Assembly (NCBI GenBank): GCA_016783285.1
Contig: JADHWW010000189.1
Coordinates: 1-8,163, forward strand
Direction: 5' to 3'
DNA: 8,163 bases
From: Anaerolineae bacterium
Lineage (GTDB): Bacteria > Chloroflexota > Anaerolineae > B4-G1
The stretch's first letter is position 1, and each line of letters opens with the position of its first letter. Below the pieces are notes generated by a model. That model was not told where the DNA came from and ran no database searches. It worked only from the letters and a program-made list of their open reading frames with translations. Shown in pieces: positions 1 to 6,107 of the stretch. The position numbers and the translations under genes were made by a program.

Positions 1-1170
1 CGGGAGAGGCGACTTTCGTCCACGTTGCCCTTCCTCATAATAGCCCTCACCCTGTACGTCATCGGCTGGGGAGTCACCGAGATCAATCTCCCACGCCTCT
101 TTACCGATGTGGCGGACGTCAAGCCGCTGGTCTCCAGCCTTTTCCACCCTGCTGTCCTCGAGCGCGACATCGAAAAACTGGTAGGCGAAGTCCAGTTTGA
201 ATCGCCGTGTTCCGATTCACCACCCTCCAAAGGCGTACCTGTGGAGGATGAACCTTACCTCGTCTTTATGGATAAGACCTGCGGGGAACCCGGCGATACG
301 TTCACCGTCGAAGGCGGCAACTTCTGGCCTTCCTCGCAGGGCCGTATCTGGTGGTCCAATCTCGCTGGTGAGATGCAGTTCAAGGTGCGGTACGAGGGCG
401 ACTATCTAAAGTTCGAAACCGACGAAGAGGGAAGGATCCCACCTATCACCGTCATCGTGCAGAAGCCATTTGCCGAGGCCAAAGGCAAGGGTCCCCAGTT
501 GTATCGCGTCCAGGCGCGGATGCAGCGCGAAGTGGGACCCCAGCACCTCAGCGAGACCTTTTTCATGGTGGTGGAGAAGATGATAGAGACCATCTTTCTG
601 GCTCTGATGGCCACCACCATAGCCATTTTCGTCGCCATCCCGGTCAGTTTCCTCGCGGCCCGCAACCTGATGGGCGGTAACCCTGTCAGCATGACCGTCT
701 ATTACGTGGTGCGCACCATCCTCAACATCATGCGCTCCATCGAGCCGCTGATCATGGCCATTATCTTTGTGGTCTGGGTGGGACTGGGGCCTTTCGCTGG
801 CGTGCTGGCCCTGGCCGTACACTCCGTCGCCGCGCTGGGCAAACTCTACTCCGAGGCAGTAGAATCCATTGATCCCGGCCCTATCGAAGCCATCACCGCC
901 ACCGGCGCCAATCGTTTGCAGACCGTCGTCTATGCCGTCGTTCCCCAAATCGTGCCACCCTATCTGGCCTTCACCGTCTATCGCTGGGACATCAACGTGC
1001 GTATGAGTACCATCATCGGTTTCGTGGGTGGTGGCGGCATCGGCTACCTGCTGCAGCAGTGGATTCGTCTGTTGATGTATGAGGAGGCAGGCATGGCGGT
1101 ATGGGCTATCGCCGCCGTGGTGTGGGTCTTGGACTACGCCAGTTCCAAGGTGCGGGAGGAGATCACCTAG
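1..1170 (+). CDS. phnE: PhnE-type phosphonate/phosphate ABC transporter permease with an inserted extracytoplasmic domain (5' partial)
   Basis: Inner-membrane permease of a PhnCDE-type importer for phosphonates or related phosphorus oxyanions. The frame is open from base 1, so the true start lies upstream; the TTG at 25 is probably internal. Counting from that TTG, a membrane helix covers about residues 2-17. Residues about 50-178 form a hydrophilic, beta-rich insert with a GEPGDTFTVEGGNF segment like IPT/TIG domains and two cysteines (62, 86). The permease core follows from about 183: SFLAARN, RSIEPLIMAIIFVVWVGLGP, the EAA loop EAVESIDPGPIEAITATGA (278-296) and a GGGGIG glycine motif near 335-340. 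The core matches PhnE closely. Family members are usually near 260-270 residues; at least 389 are visible here, the excess being the insert. The next gene starts 16 bases after the stop. Substrate is uncertain because phnC and phnD are outside the window. Confidence 0.88.
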   Translation, partial: RERRLSSTLPFLIIALTLYVIGWGVTEINLPRLFTDVADVKPLVSSLFHPAVLERDIEKLVGEVQFESPCSDSPPSKGVPVEDEPYLVFMDKTCGEPGDTFTVEGGNFWPSSQGRIWWSNLAGEMQFKVRYEGDYLKFETDEEGRIPPITVIVQKPFAEAKGKGPQLYRVQARMQREVGPQHLSETFFMVVEKMIETIFLALMATTIAIFVAIPVSFLAARNLMGGNPVSMTVYYVVRTILNIMRSIEPLIMAIIFVVWVGLGPFAGVLALAVHSVAALGKLYSEAVESIDPGPIEAITATGANRLQTVVYAVVPQIVPPYLAFTVYRWDINVRMSTIIGFVGGGGIGYLLQQWIRLLMYEEAGMAVWAIAAVVWVLDYASSKVREEIT

Positions 1171-1186
1171 GTTGGCACAGTAGACA

Positions 1187-2143
1187 ATGCCTGACCTGGC
1201 CGTGGTGATCGTCAGTTGGAACGTGCGCGACCTGCTGGTGGCCTGTCTGCGTTCCCTCTTCGCCGACCTGGCCCGGTCTGACCTGCAAGCCCAGGTCTGG
1301 GTGGTGGACAACGCTTCCGCCGACGACACGCCGGAGATGGTGGCGGAAACATTCCCCACCGTCCACCTCATCGCCTGCGACGAGAACCTGGGCTTTGCCC
1401 GGGCCAATAACGTTGCACTCAGAACCATCCTCCGCAATTCGCAACTTGTACTGAGCCCAGTCGAAGTATTCGCAATTCGCAATTCGCCCTACATCTGGTT
1501 GCTGAACCCGGACACGGAGGTGCAGCCTGGCGCGACGGCGGCGCTGGTGGATTTTATGGAGCGCACGCCACAGGCCGCCGTGGCCGGGGCGAAACTGCTC
1601 TACGCCGATGGCTCTCTCCAGCACTCGGCCTTTTGTTTTCCAGGCCTGACGCAACTCCTATTCGAGTTTCTTCCCCTGCCTCCCCGCCTCTACGACACCT
1701 CGCTCAACGGCCGCTACCCGCGCCGCCTCTACGAAGGTGAGGCCCCCTTCAAGGTGGATCATCCTCTAGGAGCGGCGATGATGGTGCGGCGGGAAGCCAT
1801 CAAGCAGGTGGGGCTCCTGGACGAGGGCTTTTGGATGTACTGCGAGGAGATTGACTGGTGCTGGCGTATGCGCGAGGCCGGCTGGCGGGCCTACTGCGTG
1901 CCTGCTGCCCGGGTGATCCATCACGCGGGCCAGTCCAGCGGTCAGATTCGCATTCCCTCCTTCGTGAACCTCTGGACCAGCCGGGCGCGGCTCTACGCGC
2001 GTCACCACGGGCCGATCACGCGACGGCTGGCACGGGCGCTAGTCCGTGCCGGAATGCGGCGGCGGATGCGGGACGCTTCCCCGGAGATGGTATCCGCCTG
2101 TCAGCAAGTCCTCCGCGCCTGGGAGGGAGTCCAATGCACGTGA
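1187..2143 (+). CDS. GT2 family glycosyltransferase (rhamnosyltransferase-like) carrying a repeat-derived in-frame insertion
   Basis: Predicted cytoplasmic, nucleotide-sugar-dependent glycosyltransferase of 318 residues, likely acting in polysaccharide or glycolipid assembly. GT-A fold motifs appear in order: VVIVSWN (6-12), VVDNASADDT (39-48), ENLGFARANN (66-75), the NPDTEV metal-site region (107-112), then GAAMMVRREAIKQVGLLDEGF (195-215) and the YCEEIDWCWRMREAGW acceptor-side motif (218-233). Normally about 15 residues separate the GFARANN helix from the LLNPD strand; here there are about 32, and the extra length (roughly residues 82-100) is encoded by repetitive DNA. The ATG at 1187 follows an in-frame TAG, so no longer start exists; no good SD is visible. 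The 3' end overlaps the next glycosyltransferase by 10 bases, implying translational coupling. Sugar donor and acceptor cannot be read from sequence. Confidence 0.88.
   Translation: MPDLAVVIVSWNVRDLLVACLRSLFADLARSDLQAQVWVVDNASADDTPEMVAETFPTVHLIACDENLGFARANNVALRTILRNSQLVLSPVEVFAIRNSPYIWLLNPDTEVQPGATAALVDFMERTPQAAVAGAKLLYADGSLQHSAFCFPGLTQLLFEFLPLPPRLYDTSLNGRYPRRLYEGEAPFKVDHPLGAAMMVRREAIKQVGLLDEGFWMYCEEIDWCWRMREAGWRAYCVPAARVIHHAGQSSGQIRIPSFVNLWTSRARLYARHHGPITRRLARALVRAGMRRRMRDASPEMVSACQQVLRAWEGVQCT
1433..1487. repeat. Repeat element with ATTCGCA heptamers inserted inside the glycosyltransferase gene
   Basis: Heptamer ATTCGCA occurs at 1437-1443 and again as almost three tandem units at 1468-1487. 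Between them lies a GC-poorer core with the motif CTGAGCCCAGTCGAAG (1451-1466). That core includes a small hairpin ACTG-AGCC-CAGT and TACT/AGTA ends at 1449-1452 and 1465-1468. It resembles the TTCGACTNNGCTCAG short repeats that I recall as dispersed in many bacterial genomes. It lies in coding DNA without breaking the frame and coincides with the excess residues of the glycosyltransferase. Confidence 0.7.
2121..2128 (+). promoter_or_regulatory. Strong SD site fixing the start of the second glycosyltransferase
   Basis: GGGAGGGA lies inside the end of the upstream gene; GGAGG at 2122-2126 is 7 bases before the ATG at 2134. The open frame extends much further upstream (to 1858), but that part overlaps the first glycosyltransferase gene. 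Only from 2134 does the protein look like a GT2 N-terminus. Confidence 0.85.
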
Positions 2144-2886
2144 TTGCCATCGTCTGCGCCCTGAACGAGGAGCACAACATCGTGGACTGCCTGGAGAGCC
2201 TGGCTTGGACGGCCCATCGCGTCGTCTTTATGGACTGTCGCACCACCGACCGGACGGCAGAACTGGCCCGCGAGACCGGGGCGGAGGTGATGCAACATCC
2301 CTTTGAGAACTATGCCCAGTTTCACAACGCCGCGATGGAACGGGTGGAGGCGGAGTGGATCTTTTTCGTGGACGCCGATGAGCGGGCCACGCCGGAACTC
2401 GCGGCGGAAGTGCGGTCGGTGACGAACGGAAATCACGAGGAGGTGGCCTGGGCCGTGCCGCGTCACAACTATATCTTTGGCCGACTCACCCTGGGGGCCG
2501 GCTGGTATCCTGACTACCAGTCGCGCCTGCTCCTTCGCGGTCGCGTGTACTGGGAGCGGCCGGTACACGAGGTGACCGTGGCGGACGGGCCTCAAGGGTG
2601 CCTGAAGCATCCGCTCATCCACTACAACTATGACGACCTGGCCGACTTTATCGCCCGGCAGGAAAAGTACACCAACATAGACGCCGCCATCCTCTTTGAA
2701 GAGGGAGTCAGCCCTCGCTTCTACACTCCCTACACCCAGGCGGCGCGCCATTTTTGGTGGCGCTTCGTCACGCTGCGCGGGACACGGGACGGGCTGCACG
2801 GGCTATGGTTGAGCCTGCTGATGGCCTACTACGAGGCGGCAAAGTACCGGCGACTAGCGCATCTGTGGCGGGCAGCGAATCGTTGA
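2134..2886 (+). CDS. GT2 family glycosyltransferase, WaaE/KdtX-like (beta-1,4-glucosyltransferase subgroup)
   Basis: Predicted inverting glycosyltransferase of 250 residues. The sequence opens with a GT-A strand IAIVCALNEEHNI (4-16), has DCRTTDRT (34-41) where the family usually has DSxSTDRT, and a DADE metal-binding motif (80-83). The C-terminal part has VPRHNYIFGR (108-117), GWYPDYQSRLL (123-133), PVHEV (143-147) and HYNYDDLADFI (163-173). This order is typical of the WaaE/KdtX-like subgroup that decorates lipopolysaccharide core or other cell-surface glycans. The C-terminus is aromatic and basic (about 205-248), possibly a membrane-contact helix. The start is chosen from the GGAGG site and the family's N-terminus. 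It overlaps the previous gene by 10 bases, so the two enzymes probably act in one surface-glycan pathway. The acceptor is unknown. Confidence 0.87.
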   Translation: MHVIAIVCALNEEHNIVDCLESLAWTAHRVVFMDCRTTDRTAELARETGAEVMQHPFENYAQFHNAAMERVEAEWIFFVDADERATPELAAEVRSVTNGNHEEVAWAVPRHNYIFGRLTLGAGWYPDYQSRLLLRGRVYWERPVHEVTVADGPQGCLKHPLIHYNYDDLADFIARQEKYTNIDAAILFEEGVSPRFYTPYTQAARHFWWRFVTLRGTRDGLHGLWLSLLMAYYEAAKYRRLAHLWRAANR

Positions 2887-2911
2887 CGGCTTGGGCCAGG
2901 TGTGCTATACT
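2883..2911 (+). promoter_or_regulatory. Sigma70-type promoter of the HNH gene
   Basis: TTGACG (2883-2888) and TATACT (2906-2911) are separated by exactly 17 bases, with an extended -10 TG at 2903-2904. The -35 box overlaps the TGA stop of the upstream glycosyltransferase. Initiation would fall near 2917-2920, leaving only about 10 bases before the GTG at 2929 or about 22 before the ATG at 2941. Confidence 0.75.
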
Positions 2912-2928
2912 GAACGCTGGATAATCAC

Positions 2929-3444
2929 GTGAATGTTCTGATGAACGAACCTGTCCTGGTACTCAACGGCAATTACGAGCCCATCAACGTCTGCAACACT
3001 AAGCGCGCCATGGGGCTGATCCTGGCGGGCAAGGTCACGGTGCTGGAGAACGGCCGGGGGTTTATCCACACCGTCTCCCGCACCTACGAGCGCCCGTCCG
3101 TCGTCCGCCTGGTTTACATGGTGCGCCGACCACGCCCCCGCGTGCGGCTGTGCAAGCGCGAGATCCTGCGCCGGGACGGGTACCGCTGCCAATACTGCGG
3201 GCGGCAGACGAGTCAACTGACACTAGACCACGTCGTGCCCCGCTATCGAGGGGGACAACATTCCTGGAAGAACCTGGTGGCGGCCTGCCCGCAATGTAAC
3301 CGGCGCAAGGGTGGGCGCACACTGACAGAAGCGCGAATGAAATTGCTGCGCCGGCCCTTCGAGCCACGCCCCACGGCGCAGTACCTCTTCGGGCGCTATC
3401 TGGCGGGCAATGGCGTGTGGGCCAAGTACCTGGAAGGGTGGTAG
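2929..3444 (+). CDS. HNH endonuclease family protein (5-methylcytosine-restriction-like HNH fold)
   Basis: Predicted metal-dependent nuclease of 171 residues, or 167 if the ATG at 2941 is used. The N-terminal part, PVLVLNGNYEPINVCNTKRA (8-27), is the hallmark of a widespread family of stand-alone HNH proteins. The HNH domain covers about 75-130: DGYRCQYCG with zinc ligands C87 and C90, TLDHVVPRYRGG with D100 and H101 as catalytic pair, WKNLVAACPQCNRRKGG with N115 and zinc ligands C120 and C123. All expected HNH residues are present. The C-terminus (145-171) is aromatic and basic. It has its own promoter and is not obviously co-transcribed with the glycosyltransferases. No methylase or restriction partner is nearby; the cellular role of this family is unclear. 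The start is uncertain because neither candidate has a good SD. Confidence 0.88.
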   Translation: MNVLMNEPVLVLNGNYEPINVCNTKRAMGLILAGKVTVLENGRGFIHTVSRTYERPSVVRLVYMVRRPRPRVRLCKREILRRDGYRCQYCGRQTSQLTLDHVVPRYRGGQHSWKNLVAACPQCNRRKGGRTLTEARMKLLRRPFEPRPTAQYLFGRYLAGNGVWAKYLEGW

Positions 3445-3510
3445 GGGCGCGATGGCCGCGCCCATCAAATCAACGACGTGAGCGTAGGGGCGTGGCCACC
3501 GCGCCCCTAC
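3441..3510. repeat. Two GTAGGGGCG hairpin repeats after the HNH gene
   Basis: Two related units begin GTAGGGGCG at 3441 and 3484. The first folds as GGGCGCG/CGCGCCC (3445-3451 with 3457-3463). The second has a perfect 9-base stem GTAGGGGCG/CGCCCCTAC (3484-3492 with 3502-3510) and a 9-base loop. The HNH stop codon TAG (3442-3444) is inside the first unit. No T-run follows either stem, so a classical intrinsic terminator is not supported; a REP-like dispersed palindrome is more likely. Confidence 0.7.
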
Positions 3511-3516
3511 TTGTAT

Positions 3517-3523
3517 GAGGAGG
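3517..3523 (+). promoter_or_regulatory. SD site that selects the GTG start of the DUF1385 gene
   Basis: GAGGAGG ends 6 bases before the GTG at 3530. An in-frame ATG at 3515 lies on top of this site and would have no SD of its own. The GTG is therefore the better start. Confidence 0.8.
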
Positions 3524-3529
3524 CATCTG

Positions 3530-4402
3530 GTGAGTAAACAATTTAACTATGGAGGGCAGGCAGTCATCGAAGGGGTGATGATGCGTGGATCGCGCACGAT
3601 GGCGGTCGCGCTGCGCCACCCCGACGGTCAGATCGTCGTGAAAACAGAGCCGCTCAACGAAGCGCTCTACCGTGGCCCCATCAGCCGCATCCCTTTCCTG
3701 CGCGGTCTCGTCATGCTGTGGGACGCGCTTGGTTTGGGGATGAAGGCACTCATGATGTCGGCTGACGTGGCGGCCGGCGAGGAGGTCTCGTTTTCTGGAC
3801 CGGCAAGTTGGGGGACGGCGCTCCTGGGGATCGGCCTGGGCGTGGGACTCTTTATGCTACTTCCATCGTTTCTGGTGGGATTGCTGGCTCCCTACATCCC
3901 TTCAGAATGGCTCACTAGCCTGTTTGAAGGGATCGTGCGGCTGCTCCTGATCGTGGGCTACGTATGGGTCATCAGCCTCATGCCCGATATGCGGCGCGTG
4001 TTCTCCTACCACGGCGCCGAGCACAAGACGGTTAACGCCTACGAGGCTGGGATGAGGCTGACTGTTGACAAAGTGCGTCCCTTCTCGACGGCTCACACCC
4101 GCTGCGGTACGGCCTTTCTCCTCACGGTGGTCGTGCTGACGGTTCTGATATTCGCTCCCTTCCGCCCACCGTCGTTGCTCTGGCGGGTGCTCAGCCGGAT
4201 CGCGTTACTCCCGGTCATCGTGGGTATCGCCTACGAGTTTCTTCGCCTGACGGCCCGCCTTGCCAACCGGCCCTGGATGCGGGTGATAGTCGCGCCGAAC
4301 CTGGCACTCCAGCGGCTGACGACCCGCGAGCCGGACGACGAGATGCTCGAGGTGGCAATCACGGCGCTGAAGGCCGTGCTGGCAGGTGAAGGGGTGATCT
4401 GA
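3530..4402 (+). CDS. DUF1385 (YqhQ-like) multi-pass membrane protein
   Basis: Integral membrane protein of 290 residues from the GTG start. It opens with the family signature YGGQAVIEGVMMRG (7-20). PFLRGLVML (55-63) and the conserved YHGAEHKTVNAYEAG (160-174) follow, then FSTAHTRCGTAFLL (185-198). Membrane segments are likely near 95-121, 133-151, 194-212 and 223-240. The conserved H161, H165, H189 and C192 may form a metal site; this is why some databases call the family a putative metal-dependent enzyme, but no activity is established to my knowledge. Length fits the family. It is preceded by hairpin repeats and followed 39 bases later by an ABC ATPase gene. There is no evidence that it belongs functionally to the exporter. 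Confidence 0.88.
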   Translation: MSKQFNYGGQAVIEGVMMRGSRTMAVALRHPDGQIVVKTEPLNEALYRGPISRIPFLRGLVMLWDALGLGMKALMMSADVAAGEEVSFSGPASWGTALLGIGLGVGLFMLLPSFLVGLLAPYIPSEWLTSLFEGIVRLLLIVGYVWVISLMPDMRRVFSYHGAEHKTVNAYEAGMRLTVDKVRPFSTAHTRCGTAFLLTVVVLTVLIFAPFRPPSLLWRVLSRIALLPVIVGIAYEFLRLTARLANRPWMRVIVAPNLALQRLTTREPDDEMLEVAITALKAVLAGEGVI

Positions 4403-4440
4403 GGCTGGGCAGATTTCCCGCCGGGCTCACTGACTATCCC

Positions 4441-4458
4441 AATGAACAATGAACAATG
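4441..4458. repeat. AATGAAC heptamer repeat containing the ATPase start codon
   Basis: Two full units and one partial unit of AATGAAC place ATG triplets at 4442, 4449 and 4456, one in each frame. Only the first opens the ATPase frame. The others meet stop codons after 5 and 6 codons (TAG at 4464, TAA at 4474). Confidence 0.8.
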
Positions 4459-5383
4459 TGTCATAGAAACGCATAATCTGGCAAAGCGGTTCAAGAAGGT
4501 CACCGCTGTGGACGGGCTCGACTTGAGCATCCGGCGCGGCGAGATATTTGGCCTGCTGGGGCCGGATGGGGCCGGCAAGACGACGACGATCCGCATGTTG
4601 TGCGCGATTATGGACCCCAGCGAGGGCCGCGCCAGCGTGGCCGGCTTCGACACGGTGAAGGAGCCGGAGGAGATCAAAAAGCGCATCGGCTACATGGCGC
4701 AGCAATTCTCCCTCTACGGCGATTTGACGGTGTTGGAGAACCTGGTCTTTTTCGCCGATATTTTTCAGGTCGGACGACAGGAGCGGGAGGAGCACATCGC
4801 CCGTTTGCTAAAGTTCGCCCGCTTGACCAGGTTCCAAAAGCGACGCGCGGCCCACCTTTCGGGCGGTATGCAGAAAAAGCTGGCGCTGGCATGCACGCTG
4901 ATCCACCAGCCCGAGGTGATTTTCCTGGACGAGCCGACCACCGGCGTGGACCCGGTCTCACGGCGCGAGTTCTGGGACATCCTGACCGAATTGCACTTGC
5001 AGGGGGTGACGCTCTTTGTCAGCACGCCCTACATGGACGAGGCGGAGCGCTGCTCGCGGGTGGCGTTAATGTTCGAGGGGAACGTCATCGTCTGCGACAC
5101 GCCGGAGCAGATCAAGGGGCTGGTGGAGGGAGAGTTGCTGGAACTGCGGCCCGACCGGCTGCGGGAGGCGAGCCGGGTCATCGAGGGGCTCCCCGGCGTG
5201 TTGGAGGTGCAAACCTACGGTGACTTGTTGCACGTGTTCGTAGACGATGCCATACGGCGTACGCCGGCCATCCAGGGGGCGTTGAGCGGCGCGGGGATCG
5301 CCGTGCAGGGGCTGCGCCAGACCCGTCCGCGGATGGAAGAGGCGTTCATCTCGCTGATTCGCAAGCGGAGGGGGGCGGGTTAG
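4442..5383 (+). CDS. ABC exporter ATPase with a degenerate H-loop, equivalent to the N-terminal half of YbhF
   Basis: Cytoplasmic nucleotide-binding subunit (313 residues) of an ABC-2-type exporter. Walker A GPDGAGKTT (40-48), Q-loop at Q87, signature LSGGM (139-143), Walker B VIFLDE (159-164) and D-loop GVDP (168-171) are present. The H-loop histidine, expected in STHYMDEAE, is proline here (P196). The Walker A variant GPDGAGKTT and a non-histidine H-loop are also features of the N-terminal half of E. coli YbhF as I recall it. The second ATPase downstream is canonical, so the two probably form an asymmetric pair. The C-terminal 90 residues are the regulatory extension seen in DrrA/CcmA-like ATPases. 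No SD is seen; the start lies in a heptamer repeat. Its stop overlaps the stop of the convergent protease gene by 4 bases. Substrate unknown. Confidence 0.88.
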   Translation: MNNEQCVIETHNLAKRFKKVTAVDGLDLSIRRGEIFGLLGPDGAGKTTTIRMLCAIMDPSEGRASVAGFDTVKEPEEIKKRIGYMAQQFSLYGDLTVLENLVFFADIFQVGRQEREEHIARLLKFARLTRFQKRRAAHLSGGMQKKLALACTLIHQPEVIFLDEPTTGVDPVSRREFWDILTELHLQGVTLFVSTPYMDEAERCSRVALMFEGNVIVCDTPEQIKGLVEGELLELRPDRLREASRVIEGLPGVLEVQTYGDLLHVFVDDAIRRTPAIQGALSGAGIAVQGLRQTRPRMEEAFISLIRKRRGAG

Positions 5384-5838
5384 CCGACGCTGGTGGAGAG
5401 TGCGAAGGCTTCTCCGCTTCCGTAATCGAAGCAGATGTTGAATCTGGAGAGCAGGTTGGCAAAGCCGAGGATGAGGGGTACCTGATCGGTTTTGGCAAGG
5501 AAAGCAGGGAAGACAAACTCTGGACTGAGATGGCTCTCTCGATCCACAAGAATACCGGTGATCTGGCCTAACACGGATGGAACCTGGCATTCAGGATGCG
5601 GATTGATACCACCGAAGGTGACACTATCGGCGCTGATGCTGAGAGCCAAACCCTGCCAGATGTGTAACGGAATGATAGAGACGAAAGCACCCGTGTCAAT
5701 GATAGCGTGTCGGGCCTCACCAAACGTGTCATCTGCTCGCAAAAGTTTCACCCACCCCTTCAGGCGAATGACCGTGATGGGCACATTGCTATACCGGGCA
5801 CTCACGATTCTGTGCGTGGTAAAATGCAGGTTGATCAT
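5380..5838 (-). CDS. Retropepsin-like (clan AA) aspartic protease
   Basis: Small predicted aspartic protease of 152 residues. The catalytic AIIDTGA motif is at 45-51 (D48) and is followed by SIIPLHIW (54-61). The second family motif, PLILGFANLLSRFNICFD (121-138), corresponds to the hydrophobic-hydrophobic-G strand that supports the active site. One DTG per chain implies a homodimer, as in retropepsins. No signal peptide or membrane helix is visible, so it is probably cytoplasmic. The start at 5838 is chosen because its ATG overlaps the TGA of the upstream cassette gene as ATGA; an ATG at 5865 would add nine residues that overlap that gene. Its TAA overlaps the TAG of the convergent ABC ATPase. 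Substrate unknown; the two small proteins encoded just upstream are natural candidates for partner or substrate. Confidence 0.78.
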   Translation of the reverse strand: MINLHFTTHRIVSARYSNVPITVIRLKGWVKLLRADDTFGEARHAIIDTGAFVSIIPLHIWQGLALSISADSVTFGGINPHPECQVPSVLGQITGILVDRESHLSPEFVFPAFLAKTDQVPLILGFANLLSRFNICFDYGSGEAFALSTSVG

Positions 5839-6089
5839 AGAATGATTGATACCCCTACAAGGCAATCAGTGAAAATCTCGTCGGCCGGCTTCCTTGACTT
5901 TTGCACAGCAATTCTTCCGACTTCTCCGAGGTCACGGCCATGAGCCAGCACTTGTTTGTTAAAGATGGCCAACCAGATAATGGCGTCATCTATCCCGTAC
6001 TTGCGATAGAGTTCGGTAGCATTTTGGCGCATCCACTCCACGTCATCCCAGTAGCGCTGCGGTTCTCGCACGACAGTCTGCGCACTCAT
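5835..6089 (-). CDS. Small DUF5678-like protein, cassette paralogue 2
   Basis: Protein of 84 residues with no known function. It starts MSAQTVVREP, then QRYWDD (11-16), a TEL helix (25-27), IIWLAIFNKQVLAHGRDL (37-54) and an EIF strand (71-73). The IWLAIxNKxVxxxGxDL pattern resembles the DUF5678 domain, which is found in short proteins of Chloroflexota, cyanobacteria and archaea; that match is from memory. It is clearly paralogous to the gene just upstream. The ATG at 6089 is chosen over the GTG at 6101 because GGAGG (6099-6095 on the minus strand) stands 5 bases before it. Both paralogues then have exactly 10 residues before QRYWDD. Its stop overlaps the protease start (ATGA), so the two are translationally coupled. 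Confidence 0.75.
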   Translation of the reverse strand: MSAQTVVREPQRYWDDVEWMRQNATELYRKYGIDDAIIWLAIFNKQVLAHGRDLGEVGRIAVQKSRKPADEIFTDCLVGVSIIL

Positions 6090-6092
6090 CTT

Positions 6093-6099
6093 TCCCTCC
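6093..6099 (-). promoter_or_regulatory. SD site for cassette paralogue 2
   Basis: On the minus strand GGAGGGA lies 3 bases before the ATG at 6089 (5 from the GGAGG core). An in-frame GTG at 6101 overlaps it and is therefore unlikely to be the start. Confidence 0.75.
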
Positions 6100-6107
6100 A
6101 CCCTATG

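Noticed and set aside
406..1482. Long minus-strand open frame opposite the permease and glycosyltransferase genes
   Set aside because: The protein is rich in H, G and D with no recognisable motif, spans two genes on the other strand that have clear family matches, and is a typical shadow in GC-rich DNA.
1433..1487. CRISPR-like array of ATTCGCA units
   Set aside because: Units are 7 bases, contiguous, without spacers and lie within a coding frame.
2101..2799. Minus-strand frame opposite the second glycosyltransferase
   Set aside because: No domain motif or SD; the plus strand encodes an unmistakable GT2 enzyme.
2929..3444. HNH protein as a homing endonuclease, Cas protein or restriction enzyme
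   Set aside because: It is a stand-alone gene with no intron, CRISPR array or methylase nearby, and the N-terminal VLVLN motif fits a common chromosomal HNH family.
3484..3510. Intrinsic terminator after the HNH gene
   Set aside because: The stem is strong, but no run of T follows and a related unit is repeated just upstream, which fits a palindromic repeat better.
5492..5845. Plus-strand 117-residue open frame opposite the protease
   Set aside because: No motif; it is the shadow of the retropepsin-like gene, whose DTGA and ILG motifs are on the minus strand.
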